Assembly (NCBI GenBank): GCA_023251515.1 | Contig: JAHEYQ010000008.1 | Span: forward strand, 1-64,000 | Length of the DNA stretch: 64,000 nucleotides | Direction: 5' to 3' | DNA from: Bacteroidales bacterium | GTDB taxonomy: Bacteria; Bacteroidota; Bacteroidia; Bacteroidales; JACABE01 | Part shown: positions 1 to 8,492 of the stretch, one piece after another | Numbering within the stretch: the stretch's first letter is position 1 | How the letters are laid out: the number at the start of each line of letters is the position of its first letter | Program-made: the position numbers and the translations under genes | Notes under the pieces: generated by a model | Seen by the model: the letters and a program-made list of their open reading frames with translations, nothing else | What the model was told of the DNA's origin: nothing | The model's database searches: none

Positions 1-1
1 A

Positions 2-65
2 GAAGGCTCGCGATTTAATGTTGAGATATTGTATTTCAATAGATTAAGGCGTTTTTGTTGTTTGA
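2..65 (+). repeat. Dispersed repeat, copy A (64-bp conserved block)
   Basis: This block matches 59150-59213 on the same strand with one mismatch (T/A in the run after CGATT). A diverged copy lies on the opposite strand around 42866-42924. In the 59-kb copy the block directly follows a 21-bp tandem array. The first bases here (GAAGGCTCGCGATT) are the last array unit, so the array probably continues to the left of the window. After base 65 similarity to the other copies stops. Confidence 0.85.
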
Positions 66-342
66 TACTTAAATGGATGAAATAAATGAGAAATTTAGGA
101 AAAAGTAGAGGAAGCAAACTATTGTAGTAACGATATGAAAAAAAATAAAAAAAAAGAACTATAAACCAAAAAATATTATAAATTTGTAAAGTTTTCTAAA
201 AATAGACTATGGTATTGATAGCTTAACAAGAATTGTATTAAAATGTGTAGATTTCATACTTATAGATTAATATTCTATTGTTTTATTTAATGTTATTTGC
301 TTCATAAAGCTAAATATTGAAAGTTTTTAAACTATTTAAAAA
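66..342. other. AT-rich non-coding leader, no gene seen
   Basis: This stretch between repeat copy A and the first gene is very AT-rich with long A runs (for example near 140-155). I see no ORF, RNA gene or clean terminator. It presumably holds the promoter of the ABC transporter operon, but no TAnnTTTG box matches fully; the nearest is TTATTTG around 293-299. Confidence 0.5.
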
Positions 343-2046
343 GTGAATGGATCAGAAAATTCAAAAGAAGGAATGGAAAGGATAAAAACATTATTTAAAA
401 GAAAAATACAACAACTTTTGCTTGGGTTATCAATTCTGATAATCTGGGAGGTACTAGTTATTTATAATCCTCAAACGACGATACCTAGGCCAAGTCAATG
501 TTTTACTGCGCTTTTTGAACTTTTTAATGAAGGGATTCTGATACCAGATATTTTAGCGAGCTTAGGACGAGTATCTGTTGGGTTTTTATTAGCTTTATTT
601 ATTGGTTTGATAATTGGATTCTTACTTGGATTAATACCTTTTTTAAAAAACACAGTAATGGGTATTTTAGAATTACTTAGACCTATACCTCCTATTGCGT
701 GGATACCTATTGCAGTTGCTTTACTTGGAATTGGAAATGCTTCAGCATGGTTAGTTATTTTTATAGGTGCATTCTATCCTATCCTTACAAACACAATGTT
801 AGGTGTTAGTAATATCGAAAAATTACATCTAGAAGCGGCCAAAGTACTTGGAGCTTCAAAAATTAGAAAATTTACAGGTGTAATTTGGCCAGCAACCTTA
901 CCAAGTATATTTGCAGGTATGAGGGTTGGTCTGGGGTTTGCTTGGATGTGTGTTGTGGCAGCAGAAATGTTTGCATCCCGATCTGGTCTTGGTTACGCAA
1001 TTCAGCTTAATAGGCAAGTATTCAGACTTGATCGTGTTGTGGCAGGAATGATAGCCATAGCAATTATAGGATTTCTTATGAGTCGATTCATGTCATTTAT
1101 GGAACGTATATTTGTTCCATGGAGGAGAGGCTATATTGCTAAAGATTTTTTTGATAATACTGTAAATATTAATAGCCAAATACCAATTTTACGAAATGAC
1201 CCAGTCTCAAATGTAAAAAAGTCAAAATATCAGAAAGAAAATATACAAAATCAAGAAACTACATTTTTTGATTGGGAACCTACCACAGGTGTTACAGTTG
1301 ATATAAAAAATCTTCATTTTAGTTACTCAAGAAATCAACCTGTATTAGAGGGGATTAATCTGGAAATAAAACAAGGTGAGATTTTTTGTATTCTTGGTGT
1401 CAGTGGTTGTGGAAAAACTACACTTTTGAGATTACTTGCTGGCTTGGAAAATAATTTCACGGGGAAAATTACAATAGACGGAAGGCCTTTAAAAGGGTAT
1501 AGGGATGATGTAACAATGGTGTTTCAGAACTTCTCCTTATTTCCATGGCGAACAGTTGATAAAAATGTAAGATTTGGATTAGAACAACACGTAGAAGATA
1601 AAATGAACTGGGGAGCAGAAGTTGAAAAGATGCTCCAATTAGTAGGACTGCAACACAAATCCAAAGATTACCCGCATTTTTTATCAGGTGGACAGATGCA
1701 AAGAGTTGCTTTTGCCAGAGCTTTGGCAACAAAACCAAAACTTATGCTACTTGATGAACCATTCAGTGCCCTTGATAGTCATACTCGTGAAACACTTCAA
1801 GAAGATATGGCTGAAATTTTCAAACGTTCCGGAGCTACAGTAATTATGGTAACCCATGATATTTCAGAAGCAATTTTTATGGCAGATAGGATTGTTATAA
1901 TGGCATCAAGTGGCGGACATCTCACAAATGAAATAATTAATACTGTAACTCGACCCCGTAACAGGGAATTCCGAAATTCGCCTGAATTCAGGAAAATGGC
2001 AGAAAAATTATGGCAACAAATGAATCAAAATTCAATAAATCAATAA
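343..2046 (+). CDS. Fused ABC transporter permease/ATPase, SsuCB/TauCB type
   Basis: A single 567-residue chain combines two proteins that are normally separate. Residues about 20-260 form a binding-protein-dependent permease with several membrane segments and an EAA-type loop (EAAKVLGASKIRKF at 164-177). Residues about 315-560 form an ABC ATPase with Walker A GVSGCGKTT (352-360), signature LSGGQ (447-451), Walker B LMLLDE (467-472) and switch His505. The family imports sulfonates, taurine, nitrate or thiamine precursors; the substrate cannot be read from sequence. The GTG at 343 opens the longest frame, but ATG at 373 (residue 11) is an equally good start. The lipoprotein binding component follows 21 bp downstream. 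The fusion and function are clear, the substrate is not. Confidence 0.85.
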   Translation: MNGSENSKEGMERIKTLFKRKIQQLLLGLSILIIWEVLVIYNPQTTIPRPSQCFTALFELFNEGILIPDILASLGRVSVGFLLALFIGLIIGFLLGLIPFLKNTVMGILELLRPIPPIAWIPIAVALLGIGNASAWLVIFIGAFYPILTNTMLGVSNIEKLHLEAAKVLGASKIRKFTGVIWPATLPSIFAGMRVGLGFAWMCVVAAEMFASRSGLGYAIQLNRQVFRLDRVVAGMIAIAIIGFLMSRFMSFMERIFVPWRRGYIAKDFFDNTVNINSQIPILRNDPVSNVKKSKYQKENIQNQETTFFDWEPTTGVTVDIKNLHFSYSRNQPVLEGINLEIKQGEIFCILGVSGCGKTTLLRLLAGLENNFTGKITIDGRPLKGYRDDVTMVFQNFSLFPWRTVDKNVRFGLEQHVEDKMNWGAEVEKMLQLVGLQHKSKDYPHFLSGGQMQRVAFARALATKPKLMLLDEPFSALDSHTRETLQEDMAEIFKRSGATVIMVTHDISEAIFMADRIVIMASSGGHLTNEIINTVTRPRNREFRNSPEFRKMAEKLWQQMNQNSINQ

Positions 2047-2067
2047 ATAAAATAAGGAGAAATAGTT

Positions 2068-3147
2068 ATGAGAAAAAAAATGTTTAGTTTTGTCAAAACA
2101 AAAAGCATGTTTACTCGCTTTTCGTTAATAGGATTGTTTGCAATAATAGCATACGCCCTAATTTTAACAGCATGTAATGGTAGTTCAAATAAAAAAGAAA
2201 CAAGATTAATAGTTGGTTGGCAGACTGCATGGGCTACTGCTGGACAGATTGTTGAAACAATGGTTAATACAAATATCCCCGAGTTGTACAAATCAAATGC
2301 AACTTTCAGAAATTTTCTTTTTGGTCCCGATATGTTAGAAGCAAGTTTAGGCGGGAATATTGATGCTACAACTACTGGCGTTGTTCCGGCAATTAATCTA
2401 CTGGCAGCTAGTGATGACTGGGTAATAGTATGTCGATTGATTGATTTTAGCTGTGTTACAATAGCAAGAAATGTCACTAATATTAAAAGTTATGCAGATC
2501 TTAAAGGACATAAGTTAGGAGTGCCCTTTGGTTCTGGTGCCCATCCCTATATAGTCCAACGTCTTAAAGAAAACAATTTAACCATTGGGACTGGCCCCGA
2601 TGCCGTTGAACTTATTAATGTTAGTCCGGCAGAGGCAATTGTTGTTTTGCAACAAGGAGGTGTTGATGCAATTGGTGCTTGGGAGCCAAATGCTACAATA
2701 ATGGAACAAAAAGAAATTGGTAAAGCTATTGACGAAAAACGTTATATAGGTTTTTTATCGGTTAGGAAAAGTATAGTCGAAAATAATCCAGAAGAGGTTG
2801 TTGCCTTAATCAAGAGCCTTATTGAAGCTAATTTGTATGTGGCAAAAAACCGTGAGCAAACTGATGAATGGTTTGCCAAACGCTCAAATTTTGAACGTGA
2901 GCTACTCAAAAAAATTCGAGTTATTGAGCCGAACTTAAAAGCAAATAGGATTGAAGATATTTCTGTGGAAATTTCACAAGAAGATATTGTGCTTTCGCAA
3001 CAAGTGGCCGATCAAATGTTTGAAAGTGGGTTGATAAAGAGAAAAATTAACTTGAATGATAGAATAAACCTAAAGTTAGCTCAAAAGGCAATAAGCGAAA
3101 TTTCAGTTGCCGGTAGCAAGGAAAGTAATATTAAAGTATTAAAATAA
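2068..3147 (+). CDS. ABC transporter substrate-binding lipoprotein, SsuA/TauA/NMT1-like
   Basis: This 359-residue protein has a positively charged N-terminus, a hydrophobic segment (about 19-33) and a lipobox LTAC ending at Cys36, so it is probably a lipoprotein facing the periplasm. The rest resembles type 2 periplasmic binding proteins for sulfonates, nitrate or thiamine precursors: an early beta strand (RLIVGW), a region typical of ligand-binding lobe one (GGNIDATTTGVVPAINLLAA) and a second lobe with YADLKGHKLGVPFGSGAH. It follows the fused permease/ATPase by 21 bp and abuts the next gene, so all belong to one transcript. Ligand unknown. Confidence 0.82.
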   Translation: MRKKMFSFVKTKSMFTRFSLIGLFAIIAYALILTACNGSSNKKETRLIVGWQTAWATAGQIVETMVNTNIPELYKSNATFRNFLFGPDMLEASLGGNIDATTTGVVPAINLLAASDDWVIVCRLIDFSCVTIARNVTNIKSYADLKGHKLGVPFGSGAHPYIVQRLKENNLTIGTGPDAVELINVSPAEAIVVLQQGGVDAIGAWEPNATIMEQKEIGKAIDEKRYIGFLSVRKSIVENNPEEVVALIKSLIEANLYVAKNREQTDEWFAKRSNFERELLKKIRVIEPNLKANRIEDISVEISQEDIVLSQQVADQMFESGLIKRKINLNDRINLKLAQKAISEISVAGSKESNIKVLK

Positions 3148-4395
3148 ATGAAACTAATAAATGTCTTTTCTCATTATCGGGGTCTATTTCACAAAATAGG
3201 CTGGTGGCTTGTTTTACTTCTTCTTATACTAGGAGCTGCCACATTTACTTCACATTATCGCGAATTAAACAAACTTTTAGAAGGAGCATGGCACAGTATT
3301 TTTATGCTGCTTATAGGTATGTTTATTGGAATTGTACTTTGGTGTGCATTAAAAAATAAAAATTCATACAAATCTTATAAACTTTCATTTAGCGGTGCAA
3401 TAGATTTTATTAAGTCCGAACCTAAACGGATTTTTAACTATAGTTTACCAGCCTTCTTACTTATGATTGTTATAACATTAATTGTAATAGTTATTGTTGC
3501 ACTAATTAATAAACATCTAAATGTTGGATTATTTAACTGGTTAGTTAACTTTTTAACAGAATCACCTGGTGGTTTGTTTGGAATTATTTTAGGGACAGCA
3601 ACTTTAGTAGGTACTTTAATCGCAATTCAAAGTATCTTGGAGATAAAGCGTATAATAACAAATTATCCTCAACTCTTAGACCGGATAACTGCATTAATTG
3701 ATGAAATTAAAGATCCGAGTGAAGAGGTAAAGATTATGTGTTACTTCCCCCTTCCAGGTAATTGGCAAGTTTCTTCCCCGAATATTAAGTACCGTTTTGA
3801 AGAAAGCTTAAAGCATAAAGAAAGAAAAATATCCATAAAATGCTTAACGGAAGAACAACACCTTATGTATATTCTGACAATTGCAAAAAGGATGAATGAA
3901 TTAAGAAGAAATACCATTAGTGGGATTAAACTACTCGATTTTCAGCTTGACACTGAGTTTATATTAAAAAAATTAAATGGTGAAGAAATATATGCAAATC
4001 ATAAAGATAGAAAAACTCATAGAAAAGGAAAAGAATATTGCTCCAAACCAATTCGTGAAGATTTTGATAAAATTCTACCTTATTATTTTTTTGTATCCGA
4101 TCATCGTGCAATAATTGTTACTCCTGTTGGTTTACCAAAAATTGACCATGAAATAATAAGTCCTCAAGAATTACAAAATTTAATTGAGAAAGTTAATAAT
4201 CATACAACTGTTACGCCGGACAGAGAGGAGGAAGATAAGAGTTACCTAGGTCAGTTGATAGAAAAATATATAAATCCAAAAGAAACTGATAGTTATGAAA
4301 ATATAGTACATCGAGAGGATGCAAGGGTTGATACTTTAGGATTTGAAACTACTGACAGGTTAATTATTCAAAAGCTTCATAACATTTTCAAGTAA
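3148..4395 (+). CDS. Unknown four-helix membrane protein with cytoplasmic-type domain
   Basis: The start codon follows the previous stop codon directly (0 bp gap), so translation is likely coupled to the binding protein. Hydrophobic segments lie at about 17-35, 49-68, 99-120 and 142-163. A soluble domain of about 245 residues follows and is mixed alpha/beta with many charged residues. I do not recognise the family. The stretch YYFFVSDHRAIIVTPVGLP near residue 310-330 faintly recalls the second half of phospholipase D-like folds, but no HKD motif is present, so no activity is proposed. Its fixed place between a transporter and a radical SAM gene suggests a role with that substrate. Confidence 0.65.
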   Translation: MKLINVFSHYRGLFHKIGWWLVLLLLILGAATFTSHYRELNKLLEGAWHSIFMLLIGMFIGIVLWCALKNKNSYKSYKLSFSGAIDFIKSEPKRIFNYSLPAFLLMIVITLIVIVIVALINKHLNVGLFNWLVNFLTESPGGLFGIILGTATLVGTLIAIQSILEIKRIITNYPQLLDRITALIDEIKDPSEEVKIMCYFPLPGNWQVSSPNIKYRFEESLKHKERKISIKCLTEEQHLMYILTIAKRMNELRRNTISGIKLLDFQLDTEFILKKLNGEEIYANHKDRKTHRKGKEYCSKPIREDFDKILPYYFFVSDHRAIIVTPVGLPKIDHEIISPQELQNLIEKVNNHTTVTPDREEEDKSYLGQLIEKYINPKETDSYENIVHREDARVDTLGFETTDRLIIQKLHNIFK

Positions 4396-4428
4396 TGGAA
4401 TTTCTTTATTGTTTAATTATTTGTTGTA

Positions 4429-5820
4429 ATGAAAATTGATTTAGTTTATCCATCTTCTACTTGTGGTTCAGAAAACTATTCTAGTGAAGCTCCATTAGGG
4501 CCAGTTGCATTATATACATCTTTGCCACTAATTTATCGAGAGAATACAAGATTTCTTGATAGCACAGTTCTTATTCAAGAGGAAATAGAAAAAGAACTTA
4601 TCAATCGTAAAGCTGATATTGTTGCAATAAGTTGCACCACTTATAATTATCCAAATGCCCTTAGGGTTGCTGAAATAGCGAAGAATAACGGTTCTTTCGT
4701 GGTTATGGGGGGAATTCATATCACTCATTTACGAGACGTTATTTTGAATAAAATGCAGAAAGGTGAACGCCCTATTGATTTTCTGGTGACAGGATATGGT
4801 GAGCCAGCATTTGAACCCTTACTTAAAGCAATTGAAAGTGGAAAAGGTTTTTTTGAGATTCCCAACCTTAGTTTTATTAACAATGGTGAAATTGTAATAA
4901 ACCACCAAATAAATCCGCGTTTCGGGAATGATCCGCTAATCTTTCCGATGGATTATAGCGAAATAGACTTTAACCTTTATAGTGAAAAGTTTCATCCATT
5001 CGGCAACCTAAGTGATGCAAAAGTACCTGGATCAATTTTTACGCAACGAGGTTGTACTTATTCAGGTAGTAAGAAATGTAGTTTTTGTTCAATCGAAAAA
5101 ATAAACGTACATCGTACAATTGATTTGTTTGAACAAGATCTTACAAATCTAATTAGTCATTATAATGTTGATCAAATTCGAATTACAGATGCAGACTTTA
5201 CTGTAAATAAACATCATATGTCTCAAATTGCAGATGCTGCAGAAAGAGTTTATGATAAAACTGGAATTCGTCCTGTTGTACATTGTTTTGCACGTGCAGA
5301 TGAAATTGATGAACAGCGTATTACACACCTAAAAAAGTTGAATGTTGTTTCATTGTTTATTGGCTATGAATCTGGTAGTAATAAGATGTTGCATTCAATG
5401 CAAAAGGGTATGACAAAAGATCAAAATCTTCAAGCTACCAAGTTGCTCAAAAAGCATGGAATAGATGTAATATGTGGTGGTTTAGTTTTAGGTGCAGAAG
5501 GTGAAAACGAGGATACACTTCAAGAAACCTTACTTTTCGTGAAAGAATTAACCAAAATAGGAAATACAGTTTCATTAGTTGCCACACCACTAATACCTCT
5601 ACCTGGTTCCTTATGTTTTAACGAATTACTGAAAAAGCTTAGAAATCTAAATCTGGTTAAATATCAGGAGCTTTTAAATTCAGATATTTTCAGCATAGAA
5701 GAACTAATCGAACTTTGGAACAAATATTTTTGTAATGTTCCACTAAAAAGAATCATTCAAGTTTGTAAAGACATTGAGAATTTGATTCCCGCAGGGATTA
5801 AATTGATATCATTATATTAA
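4429..5820 (+). CDS. B12-binding-type radical SAM protein with CX7CX2C motif
   Basis: The 463-residue protein has an N-terminal Rossmann-like region typical of cobalamin-binding radical SAM enzymes (residues about 1-140, with ADIVAISCTTYNYPN and VVMGGIHIT). No DxHxxG base-off motif is visible, which is common in this group. A radical SAM barrel follows from about 200. The cluster cysteines are Cys209, Cys217 and Cys220, so the spacing is CX7CX2C, four residues longer than the usual CX3CX2C. Later strands fit the fold (IRITDADFTVN, LFIGYESGSN, CGGLVLGAEGE). It lies 33 bp after the membrane-protein gene and ends the operon. The reaction is unknown; modification of the imported compound is an inference. 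Confidence 0.8.
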   Translation: MKIDLVYPSSTCGSENYSSEAPLGPVALYTSLPLIYRENTRFLDSTVLIQEEIEKELINRKADIVAISCTTYNYPNALRVAEIAKNNGSFVVMGGIHITHLRDVILNKMQKGERPIDFLVTGYGEPAFEPLLKAIESGKGFFEIPNLSFINNGEIVINHQINPRFGNDPLIFPMDYSEIDFNLYSEKFHPFGNLSDAKVPGSIFTQRGCTYSGSKKCSFCSIEKINVHRTIDLFEQDLTNLISHYNVDQIRITDADFTVNKHHMSQIADAAERVYDKTGIRPVVHCFARADEIDEQRITHLKKLNVVSLFIGYESGSNKMLHSMQKGMTKDQNLQATKLLKKHGIDVICGGLVLGAEGENEDTLQETLLFVKELTKIGNTVSLVATPLIPLPGSLCFNELLKKLRNLNLVKYQELLNSDIFSIEELIELWNKYFCNVPLKRIIQVCKDIENLIPAGIKLISLY

Positions 5821-6253
5821 GAGAATTAAATATTTCAATTTTTATTGGAGTTATATTTATTTTAGTAATAATTTAAATAACTAAAAAGATTAATTCCTAA
5901 ACAATAATATTACACAAAAATAACCAAATTAAGTATATTGATAGTTGCAACTGATGAAATTATCAAAAAAATTTATAAGATAATATAAGGCTTTTTGTTC
6001 CTCAAATGTTAAATCTTTAATTTTTGGAATTTTTCAGACTATTTTATTAATTAATGTATATAACTGATAATAAAATTCATAAGCGTAATATTTTGGATAT
6101 GGTTTGATTTGCCAGAAAAATATTTTAATAAAAATTAAAAATAAATTTGGAAATCGGAACTTTTGAGTATATATTTGCAGCATCTATCCTTTATAATAAA
6201 AATAAAATTGTGATAGATGAAACTAAATATTCATTATTAAAAACCATTTAGAT
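5821..6253. other. AT-rich intergenic region
   Basis: There is no supported gene between the radical SAM gene and the next ORF. The only clear signal is the Bacteroidetes-type promoter at 6147-6177. Base composition changes here: the gene to the right is visibly less AT-rich than the operon to the left, so this may be a boundary of the accessory segment. Confidence 0.5.
6147..6177 (+). promoter_or_regulatory. Bacteroidetes-type promoter for the 6254 gene
   Basis: The -7 box TATATTTG (6170-6177) fits TAnnTTTG. A TTG at 6147-6149 lies 20 bp upstream, as expected for the -33 element of the Bacteroidetes primary sigma factor. The predicted transcript start is about 65-70 bp before the ATG. Confidence 0.7.
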
Positions 6254-7186
6254 ATGGACAACAAAACAATTTATTTTATGCAATCGATGAACAGAACCGT
6301 CGATGTTGGGGATAATTATTCAGGTGAATTATCCAGCAATCCTAGCTTAGCCGCAAAATTTGCAATGTTGAAAGATTACAATAATACGGCTATAGATTTA
6401 AGTGCCAAACTTTATACTTCAACAAAAACAGCTACTGCTGACAGCGAAGCGCTAAGAGACCAATCGGCCGAAATGCTGAGTATAGTTGCTTCGAGTGCCA
6501 GCGTACATGGTATTGAGATTGAGAATAATGATTTGAAAGCTTTGGGCCGATATACCTTTAGCGAGCTCAGAAAATGCCCTTTGGGCGATCAGATTAATAA
6601 ATCGAAAGATTTGTATAATTTGTTGCTGCTCTATAAAGTAGAGCTGAAAAATTGCGGTATTGACGATCAGATGATAGATAATGTATATCTTTCTATCGAG
6701 AAAATGAAAACCGCATCGGTATTGCCTCAGAAAATTATTGATCAGCACAAAAACGACAATATTCAAATGAACGATCATATTGAAGTTTGTCGTAAGTATC
6801 TTGATAAACAGCTGGATGGGGCAATGGAAATTTACCGGATAAAAAACATGGCTTTTTATCTGGCTTATGTGGCATCGCGCAAGGTGCGTCATCATCATAT
6901 GAAACGCAAAGCCATAACCGATGATGCCGAAACTACTACCGGATTTCTGGAACTGCTTATTTTAGACAAAATCAGTACCGAACCTATTGAAGGTGCAATG
7001 CTTACAATTGCTGCCCTAAATATTGAAACCGAAAGCGATGTTGACGGCGAAACTTATAACGATATGCTGCCTGCAGGCACTTATCAGGCAAAGCTTAGCT
7101 ATGATGGCTATGCCGAAGTAAGTTTCGATTTTGTAATAGAAGCAGGAAAAACATGCAGCAAACAATTTTTGATGGAAAAATTGTAA
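6254..7186 (+). CDS. Hypothetical protein with C-terminal carboxypeptidase-regulatory-like domain
   Basis: The protein has 310 residues and no signal peptide or membrane segment. Residues 1-220 are mostly helical, with a His-rich spot (VRHHHMKRK) near 211-219. Residues about 230-310 look like a small beta-sandwich of the carboxypeptidase-regulatory/PEGA type (GFLELLILDK, PIEGAMLTI, LPAGTYQAKLSYDGYAEVSF). In the Bacteroidota such domains often follow longer helical modules of unknown role. It stands alone, with its own promoter and a strong terminator. Its composition is less AT-rich than both flanking accessory blocks. No function can be assigned. Confidence 0.75.
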   Translation: MDNKTIYFMQSMNRTVDVGDNYSGELSSNPSLAAKFAMLKDYNNTAIDLSAKLYTSTKTATADSEALRDQSAEMLSIVASSASVHGIEIENNDLKALGRYTFSELRKCPLGDQINKSKDLYNLLLLYKVELKNCGIDDQMIDNVYLSIEKMKTASVLPQKIIDQHKNDNIQMNDHIEVCRKYLDKQLDGAMEIYRIKNMAFYLAYVASRKVRHHHMKRKAITDDAETTTGFLELLILDKISTEPIEGAMLTIAALNIETESDVDGETYNDMLPAGTYQAKLSYDGYAEVSFDFVIEAGKTCSKQFLMEKL

Positions 7187-7200
7187 ATAAAACACTCAGC

Positions 7201-7235
7201 ATCCCTCCGCCGGATTTTTGGCGGGGGGATTTTTA
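7201..7235 (+). terminator. Rho-independent terminator
   Basis: The arms ATCCCTCCGCC (7201-7211) and GGCGGGGGGAT (7220-7230) pair with one G-T wobble and are followed by a T run. It lies 14 bp after the 6254 gene. Confidence 0.85.
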
Positions 7236-7337
7236 GCGGGAAATATGTATAAAACAAGAATTATTAATTTAGGTATATTGTTGGTTGCGATAGATATAGG
7301 TAATGTTATCAGATGTAAATAAGTAAAAAAAATTTTG

Positions 7338-7345
7338 TACTTTTG
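7338..7345 (+). promoter_or_regulatory. -7 box directly before the ABC-3C cassette
   Basis: TACTTTTG fits TAnnTTTG and ends only 4 bp before the ATG at 7350. A transcript starting about 6-8 bp downstream of the box would be leaderless or nearly so. No TTG is seen at the usual -33 spacing. Confidence 0.55.
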
Positions 7346-7349
7346 CAAT

Positions 7350-8246
7350 ATGAAAACAGAAGAAATTACTTTAGCAAGGATATTGTTTGAGAATAAAATA
7401 AGACGGTCTGATGGGAATGCTTTTGAAGATTTATTTACTCAGATTATGAATTATGCTGAACATGAATTTGAACAAATCAAACCTTGGGGTAATATTGGAG
7501 ATAGAAAGAATGATGGCTTCATAAGAAGTAAAGGTATATTTTATCAAGTCTTTGCTCCTGAGGATATTCGAAGAAGCTATCCTGAAGCAATTGAAAAATT
7601 AGAGAAAGATTTTAAGGGATTAGTTTCACAATGGAATCCTGTAAAAGAATTTTATTTTGTTGTTAATGATAAGTATAAAGGTGTAAATGCTGATGCCAAT
7701 CAAGCAATTGCGAATATAGTAAAAAATAACTCATTAAATAAGGGCAAAATACTAACCGCTATAGATTTAGAAAGAATTGTTTTTGATTTACCCGATGAAT
7801 TAATACTTAGAATTGTTGGTTATATTCCTGATTATGAGCAAATAAATAATTTAGATTTTTCTGTTTTAACTCAGGTTGTTGGGTATATAATGAAACTTCC
7901 AGTTATTTCGGTTTATGGTCAAATAAAATTTCCCGATTGGGATGAAAAAATATTATTCAATAATATCAATAAAGTAACAAAGCAATTTTTAGATATCGCA
8001 TCCTTTAATCTTGGTGCATTAGATGAATATTTAGCAAATGAAAGCTTTCTTGCTGAAGAGTTACAAAAGAAACTGATAGGTCTTTATGAAGAATTAAAGC
8101 TAAGTTCTGATGGTGATTCTTTGTTTTGGGAAATCGCAAGCAAATGTATGCCTTGGAATGAACAAGCATTTCTTACACCTGTTTTAACTATAATGGCAAA
8201 ATATTTTGAAAGTTGTGATATATTTGAAGAACCATTAAAAAAGTAG
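7350..8246 (+). CDS. ABC-3C system effector, nuclease-like N-terminal domain
   Basis: This is a 298-residue protein counted from ATG 7350; a TTG five codons upstream is possible but lies inside the promoter box. The N-terminus carries a pattern seen in restriction-endonuclease-fold effectors of conflict systems: NAFEDLF (23-29), then GNIGDRKNDGF (47-57) and FYQVFAP (64-70), with Asp51, Asp55 and Gln66 as candidate site residues. The C-terminal half resembles the C-terminal domain that ties such effectors to ABC-3C ATPases. The next two genes encode the small middle component and the DUF2326-type ATPase, which supports the assignment. Nuclease activity is inferred. Confidence 0.78.
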   Translation: MKTEEITLARILFENKIRRSDGNAFEDLFTQIMNYAEHEFEQIKPWGNIGDRKNDGFIRSKGIFYQVFAPEDIRRSYPEAIEKLEKDFKGLVSQWNPVKEFYFVVNDKYKGVNADANQAIANIVKNNSLNKGKILTAIDLERIVFDLPDELILRIVGYIPDYEQINNLDFSVLTQVVGYIMKLPVISVYGQIKFPDWDEKILFNNINKVTKQFLDIASFNLGALDEYLANESFLAEELQKKLIGLYEELKLSSDGDSLFWEIASKCMPWNEQAFLTPVLTIMAKYFESCDIFEEPLKK

Positions 8247-8249
8247 TAA

Positions 8250-8492
8250 ATGATAATGCCGTCTAAACATATTAATTTTTCTCAATCTCTATTAGGATTT
8301 GGTAGTTACTTGCTTTCGAAACTTGATAAACCAATGAGTATAGATGATATTTGGAGAAAATATCAAACTGATTTATCTAAAGGAAATTATATTGCCAAAC
8401 ATAGTTTCGATAATTTAATTATGACATTTATTTTCCTTTATGGAATAAATGCAATTAATCATAAAAACGGTATAATATACAAATGCAACTAA
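8250..8492 (+). CDS. ABC-3C system middle component, MC6-like
   Basis: An 80-residue protein sits between the effector and the ATPase, 3 bp after the former and overlapping the latter by 10 bp. It resembles the small winged-helix-like middle components of ABC-three-component systems: helix LLGFGSYLLSKL, then SIDDIWRKYQ, then a helix (FDNLIMTFIFLYGINAI) and a short hairpin. ATG at 8256 is an alternative start. In these systems the middle component is thought to couple the ATPase to the effector. The small size makes similarity alone weak; the context carries the call. Confidence 0.72.
   Translation: MIMPSKHINFSQSLLGFGSYLLSKLDKPMSIDDIWRKYQTDLSKGNYIAKHSFDNLIMTFIFLYGINAINHKNGIIYKCN

Noticed and set aside
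5821..6253. Riboswitch or small RNA after the radical SAM gene
   Set aside because: The region is AT-rich without stable stems or conserved cobalamin/thiamine riboswitch boxes.
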